Of a stretch of 43,311 bases of DNA, positions 40,297 through 43,311 are shown in pieces. Source of the stretch: Bacteroidales bacterium (GTDB lineage: Bacteria > Bacteroidota > Bacteroidia > Bacteroidales > ML635J-15); contig JAFZWY010000033.1 in the NCBI GenBank assembly GCA_017617125.1, positions 1 through 43,311 of the forward strand, written 5' to 3'. The translations under genes and the position numbers were made by a program. Numbering within the stretch: the first letter of the stretch is position 1; the number at the start of each line of letters is the position of its first letter. The notes beneath the pieces were generated by a model. That model searched no databases, had not been told where the DNA came from, and saw only the letters and a program-made list of their open reading frames with translations.

Positions 40297-41277
40297 TTAC
40301 CAACCTAATACATAGCTGAAAAGCAGAGGAGCCACGATTGTTGCATCCGATTCGATGATGAAGCGTGGTGTGTCCTTGGAGAGCTTTCCCCATGTAATTT
40401 TTTCGTTTGGAACTGCGCCCGAATACGAACCGTAGGAGGTTGTGCAGTCGCTAATCTGGCAGAAGTAAGCCCACAATGGAGTACCGTGCCATTCGAGGTC
40501 CTGTTCCATCATAGGAACTACGCAAATCGGGAAGTCACCTGCTGTACCACCGCCAATCTGGAAGAAGCCAACGCCCTTGCCACCACTGTTCTTCTTGTAC
40601 CATTCGGTGAGGAAGATCATGGTTTCGATACCGTTCTTTACCATTGAGATTGATGGGTCGAATTCGCCACGGATGCAGTGTGCTGTGTAGATGTTTGCTG
40701 TTGTGCAGTCTTCCCATGCGGGAACTATGATAGGAATATTCTTTTCGCATGCTGCGAGAACCCAGCTGTCCTTCGGGTCGATTTCGTAGTACTGTTCGAG
40801 AACGCCGCTGCGGAGAAGTCTGTAGATAACTTCCCATGCGAAAAGACGTTCGCCCTTAGCCTTCATGTCCTTCCAAATGTCTACAAGGTGGTGTTCGAGA
40901 CGACGGAAAGCTTCCTCTTCGGGAATGCAGGTGTCGGTAACACGGTTGTAGTGGTTGTTGAGGAGTTCGTGTTCCTGTTCCGGAGTGAGGTCGCGGTAGT
41001 TAGGAACGCGGTAGTAGTGGTTGTGAGCCACGAGGTTCATGATGTCCTCTTCGAGGTTGTTTGCCGAGCAGCATACAATGCTAATCTTGTCCTGGCGGAT
41101 CATTTCGGCGAGCGAAAGTCCGATTTCGGCGGTACTCATAGCACCAGCCATAGCAAGCATCATCTTTCCGCCTGCCTTGATGTGTTCGTCGTATGCTTTT
41201 GCAGCATCAACTATTACTGCCGAGTTGAAATGACGGTAGTGATGTGTGATGAATTGTGAAATAGGTCCTTTTTCCAT
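40297..41277 (-). CDS. Deoxyhypusine synthase-like protein (probable homospermidine synthase or related)
   Basis: A 326-residue protein with the deoxyhypusine synthase (DHS) fold: MLAMAGAMSTAEIGLSLAEM near the N-terminus, VCCSANNLEEDI, FFQIGGGTAGDFPICVVP, and the C-terminal KITWGKLSKDTPRFIIESDATI, where the Lys in WGKL (about 298) matches the active-site Lys of human DHS (SWGKI). eIF5A hypusination does not exist in bacteria, so bacterial DHS-like enzymes are thought to move the butylamine group to other amines, for example making homospermidine. Here it directly follows the agmatinase gene (12-nt gap), which supports a polyamine role. Confidence 0.85.
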   Translation of the reverse strand: MEKGPISQFITHHYRHFNSAVIVDAAKAYDEHIKAGGKMMLAMAGAMSTAEIGLSLAEMIRQDKISIVCCSANNLEEDIMNLVAHNHYYRVPNYRDLTPEQEHELLNNHYNRVTDTCIPEEEAFRRLEHHLVDIWKDMKAKGERLFAWEVIYRLLRSGVLEQYYEIDPKDSWVLAACEKNIPIIVPAWEDCTTANIYTAHCIRGEFDPSISMVKNGIETMIFLTEWYKKNSGGKGVGFFQIGGGTAGDFPICVVPMMEQDLEWHGTPLWAYFCQISDCTTSYGSYSGAVPNEKITWGKLSKDTPRFIIESDATIVAPLLFSYVLGW

Positions 41278-41289
41278 TTCTTTGATTTT

Positions 41290-42141
41290 TTAAAGTTCGA
41301 ATATATAAGTTAAAATTTTGAAATACAGTTTTGCTGCGAGGAAGTCCGATGACTTGTCGGCTGGATTTGGAGCGAGTTCAACAATGTCGAAACCTACGAT
41401 TTTTTTCTGCTTTGCCAATTTCTTGAGCAGTTTTAGTGTCGGATACCAAGTCATTCCTCCCGGTTCGGGTGTTCCTGTCGATGGCACTACCGACGGGTCG
41501 AAATAGTCGAGGTCGATGGAGAGGTAAACATTGTCGGTAAGCTTGTCGATTACTTCCTGCTGCCAGTCGTCGGTACGTTCGGCAATGTCTTCGGCGCGGA
41601 AAACATTTTCGCGCTTCGAATATTTTTTTTCCGAAATGTCCATGCTGCGGATTCCAACCTGAATGAGATTGGTATGTTTCGATGCCCAGTGCATTGCGCA
41701 AGCGTGGCTGAACGGTGTGCCTTCGTATTCGCTGCGAAGGTCGGAGTGTGCGTCGAGGTGCAACACGCTCAAATTGTCGAAATGCTCTACTGTTGACATT
41801 ATTGCGCCAATCGAAACCGAGTGTTCGCCGCCAATCATGGTGAAAAGTTTGCCGGCCTCATAAAATTTGTCGGCTTTTGCCTTTACCTGCATGGCCATCT
41901 GTTCGGGATCTTTGTCGCAGTCCATGATGTCGTCGAGCCATACACCTTGCTTGTAAACCTCGCTGTCGGATTCTAGGTCGTAGATTTCCATGTTTTCCGA
42001 TGCTTCGAGGAAGGCTTCGGGACCTTGGTCTGCCCCTTTTACCCATGTTGATGTTTCATCGTAAGGCACTGGCAAAACAACTACTTTAGCGTTTTCGTAG
42101 CCTGCATATTCTTCTGGGATTCCTGCATATGTTCTTTCCAT
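41290..42141 (-). CDS. speB: Agmatinase (arginase/ureohydrolase family)
   Basis: A 283-residue ureohydrolase with the Mn-binding motifs GGEHS (104-108), LDAHSDLRSEYEG (130-136 region) and LSIDLDYFDPSVVPSTGTPEPGG. It converts agmatine to putrescine and urea, which would feed the DHS-like enzyme coded directly downstream. Agmatinase and arginase are hard to tell apart by eye, but the short N-terminus and pairing with DHS favour agmatinase. A TACTTTTG box lies at 42164-42171. Confidence 0.87.
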   Translation of the reverse strand: MERTYAGIPEEYAGYENAKVVVLPVPYDETSTWVKGADQGPEAFLEASENMEIYDLESDSEVYKQGVWLDDIMDCDKDPEQMAMQVKAKADKFYEAGKLFTMIGGEHSVSIGAIMSTVEHFDNLSVLHLDAHSDLRSEYEGTPFSHACAMHWASKHTNLIQVGIRSMDISEKKYSKRENVFRAEDIAERTDDWQQEVIDKLTDNVYLSIDLDYFDPSVVPSTGTPEPGGMTWYPTLKLLKKLAKQKKIVGFDIVELAPNPADKSSDFLAAKLYFKILTYIFEL

Positions 42142-42163
42142 TTCAAATCTGAAATTAATTCCG

Positions 42164-42171
42164 CAAAAGTA
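42164..42171 (-). promoter_or_regulatory. Putative -7 box of the speB operon
   Basis: The minus strand reads TACTTTTG, matching TAnnTTTG, 22 nt before the speB ATG. Confidence 0.5.
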
Positions 42172-42205
42172 TGTTTTATTATTGAGACAAGGAATGTTTT
42201 TTTGA

Positions 42206-43311
42206 TTATTGTTTTACTAACTTCATTTCTTCCGTTTCACCATCAATTTTCACAACTTTTACTATGTATTCGCCGGGGCGGAGTCCGCTGATGTCGATAT
42301 TCATGTCGGAAGTGTGGATTATTGTGCGGCCAGCAAGGTCGATGATGGTGGCGTAGAGGAAACCGTCGCCAAGGATTGACACCATGTTGTTGGCTGGATT
42401 CGGATAGAGCGACATTGCCGTGGTGGTAGGTTCGGTTATGCCGTCGCATACCTGTGCAGTTATGCTGATGGTCTTGGATGCGGAACACTCGCCACGGGTG
42501 ACGGTGAGCGTGACGCTCTGCGTACAGGCATTGTCGAACTGAAACATTTCGGTGCAACCTGTACCGCCTGTGCTCCATAGGTAGGAATCGAAATCGCCAC
42601 AGGCATCCAAGTAGAACTGCTGGGCGGTGCAGACGGTAGTGTCGCTAAGCCCGATAGTGAGCGGTGGCAGTACGGTGGCGTGAACTAGCACAATGCTGTC
42701 AATCTCCTGCCCGCCTTCGGGATATACAAGCGGGTAGTCGCCCGAAGTGGTAAATGTTACACCTTGCTGTACCTCGCCATAGCAATAGGTAGCGGTATCG
42801 TACAAGTATGTTTGGCAGGGCAAACCAAACTTGGCAATGAACATATCGCTTTCGCTATGGGCAAAAAGTGTATCTGTGCCAAAGGCTATGGTATTTTCAA
42901 ATCTTCCTGTAGTATATATTTCTCCCAATGGGTTTATTCTAGTGTCGTAAGGTTCGTTTTGTGATGCTCCCGTGCAATAAATCTGCATTACATTTGTCAT
43001 ATTTCCTTGCAAGTCCCATTCACAAATGGAATATCCGGCAGGGAAGGTTGTCCCGACTTGTTGTACACTTGGATAGTATGTATTTCCTCCAAAAATAAGG
43101 CCAAATCTTGCCCACCTATTTGCCGCATATAACTTGTTGTCGTGGAATGCGAGTTCTCCAATTCTAGATGCTAATGACAATGGACAACTATACCATTTAT
43201 AATTCCCAGCAGTATCGTAGCATGCAATTATATCTGTATAATCTTCCCATTCTACATGCTCTCCATCATAAAGATTTATAACAGTATCATTATCTCCAAA
43301 AACGCTAAAAC
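42206..43311 (-). CDS. T9SS-secreted protein with C-terminal sorting domain, 5' part outside the window
   Basis: The frame is open from the stop at 42206 to the window edge, giving at least 368 residues without a start. The C-terminus has the type A sorting domain (AMSLYPNPANNMVSILG, IIDLAGRTIIHT, ISGLRPGEYIVKV), which targets cargo to type IX secretion. Upstream is a PKD-like region (CGDFDSYLWSTGGTG, QSVTLTVTRGECSASKTISI) and, at the edge, a repeat-type propeller region (EIYTTGRFENTIAFGTDTLF, MFIAKFG). The function beyond being a secreted surface protein is unknown. PorQ for this export route is encoded in the same window. Confidence 0.85.
   Translation of the reverse strand, partial: FSVFGDNDTVINLYDGEHVEWEDYTDIIACYDTAGNYKWYSCPLSLASRIGELAFHDNKLYAANRWARFGLIFGGNTYYPSVQQVGTTFPAGYSICEWDLQGNMTNVMQIYCTGASQNEPYDTRINPLGEIYTTGRFENTIAFGTDTLFAHSESDMFIAKFGLPCQTYLYDTATYCYGEVQQGVTFTTSGDYPLVYPEGGQEIDSIVLVHATVLPPLTIGLSDTTVCTAQQFYLDACGDFDSYLWSTGGTGCTEMFQFDNACTQSVTLTVTRGECSASKTISITAQVCDGITEPTTTAMSLYPNPANNMVSILGDGFLYATIIDLAGRTIIHTSDMNIDISGLRPGEYIVKVVKIDGETEEMKLVKQ

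Noticed and set aside
39548..40315. Plus-strand ORF of 255 codons antisense to the glycosyltransferase gene
   Set aside because: Its residues read as a shadow of the true frame, and it crosses the terminator and promoter region of the neighbouring operon.

Overview
The window looks like a Bacteroidales (Bacteroidota) chromosome segment, probably from an animal-associated species. The evidence is: many genes preceded by the Bacteroidota -7 box TAnnTTTG instead of a sigma-70 -10 box; many small lipoproteins with a Cys lipobox; type IX secretion (PorQ at 17018-18064 and a protein with a type A sorting domain at the right edge); GH97, PNGase F, C69 dipeptidase and BspA-like leucine-rich-repeat families; and the Zn-finger form of PheS. 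Three near-consensus ParB sites (parS) at 12586-14490 suggest the window lies on the origin side of the chromosome.

Layout. 1-500: edge of an IS3-type transposase gene and a small lipoprotein. 588-10373: a degradative block with a decayed C69 dipeptidase tail, a GH97 alpha-galactosidase-like enzyme, a REP-associated tyrosine transposase (RAYT), an intact secreted C69 dipeptidase, a nucleotidyltransferase, a PNGase F-type amidase and a BspA-like protein with no visible signal peptide. 10648-14986: mnmG, adenine deaminase and dtd, interspersed with parS sites. 15034-16713: a BlaI/BlaR1-type regulator pair with operator-like dyads. 17018-22482: porQ, birA, a lipoprotein and an unusually long L-serine dehydratase, with an AT-rich gene-free stretch and three paired REP-like palindromes. 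22621-25684: a small accessory islet with a YafQ-type toxin-antitoxin pair, two lipoproteins, a 36-residue ORF, a strong candidate for a roughly 250-nt structured RNA, and an orphan antitoxin-like ORF. 25762-32550: core metabolism (cysteine desulfidase-like protein, pheS, an alpha/beta hydrolase, fumC, asnB). 32745-34368: a DUF4476 protein, tRNA-Cys, a Cys-rich CWC protein and a 2[4Fe-4S] ferredoxin. 34517-40213: a flippase and a family 2 glycosyltransferase, split by a compact three-gene ATPase/TOPRIM/HARE-HTH-nuclease cassette that I consider a candidate phage-defence system. 40297-42141: a polyamine operon (speB plus deoxyhypusine synthase-like gene). 42206-end: a truncated T9SS cargo protein.

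How the genes work together. The secreted peptidase, PNGase F and GH97 enzymes fit use of host or dietary glycoproteins and glycans. Serine dehydratase, the CyuA-like desulfidase, fumarase and asparagine synthetase fit amino-acid fermentation. PorQ and the sorting-domain protein show that T9SS export operates. The most interesting items are the ATPase/TOPRIM/HARE-nuclease cassette (35990-39009), the rod-shaped RNA candidate (about 25065-25312, minus strand) with its own consensus promoter, the parS cluster, and the family of REP-like palindromes found together with a RAYT gene. All family calls were made by eye, without database searches.
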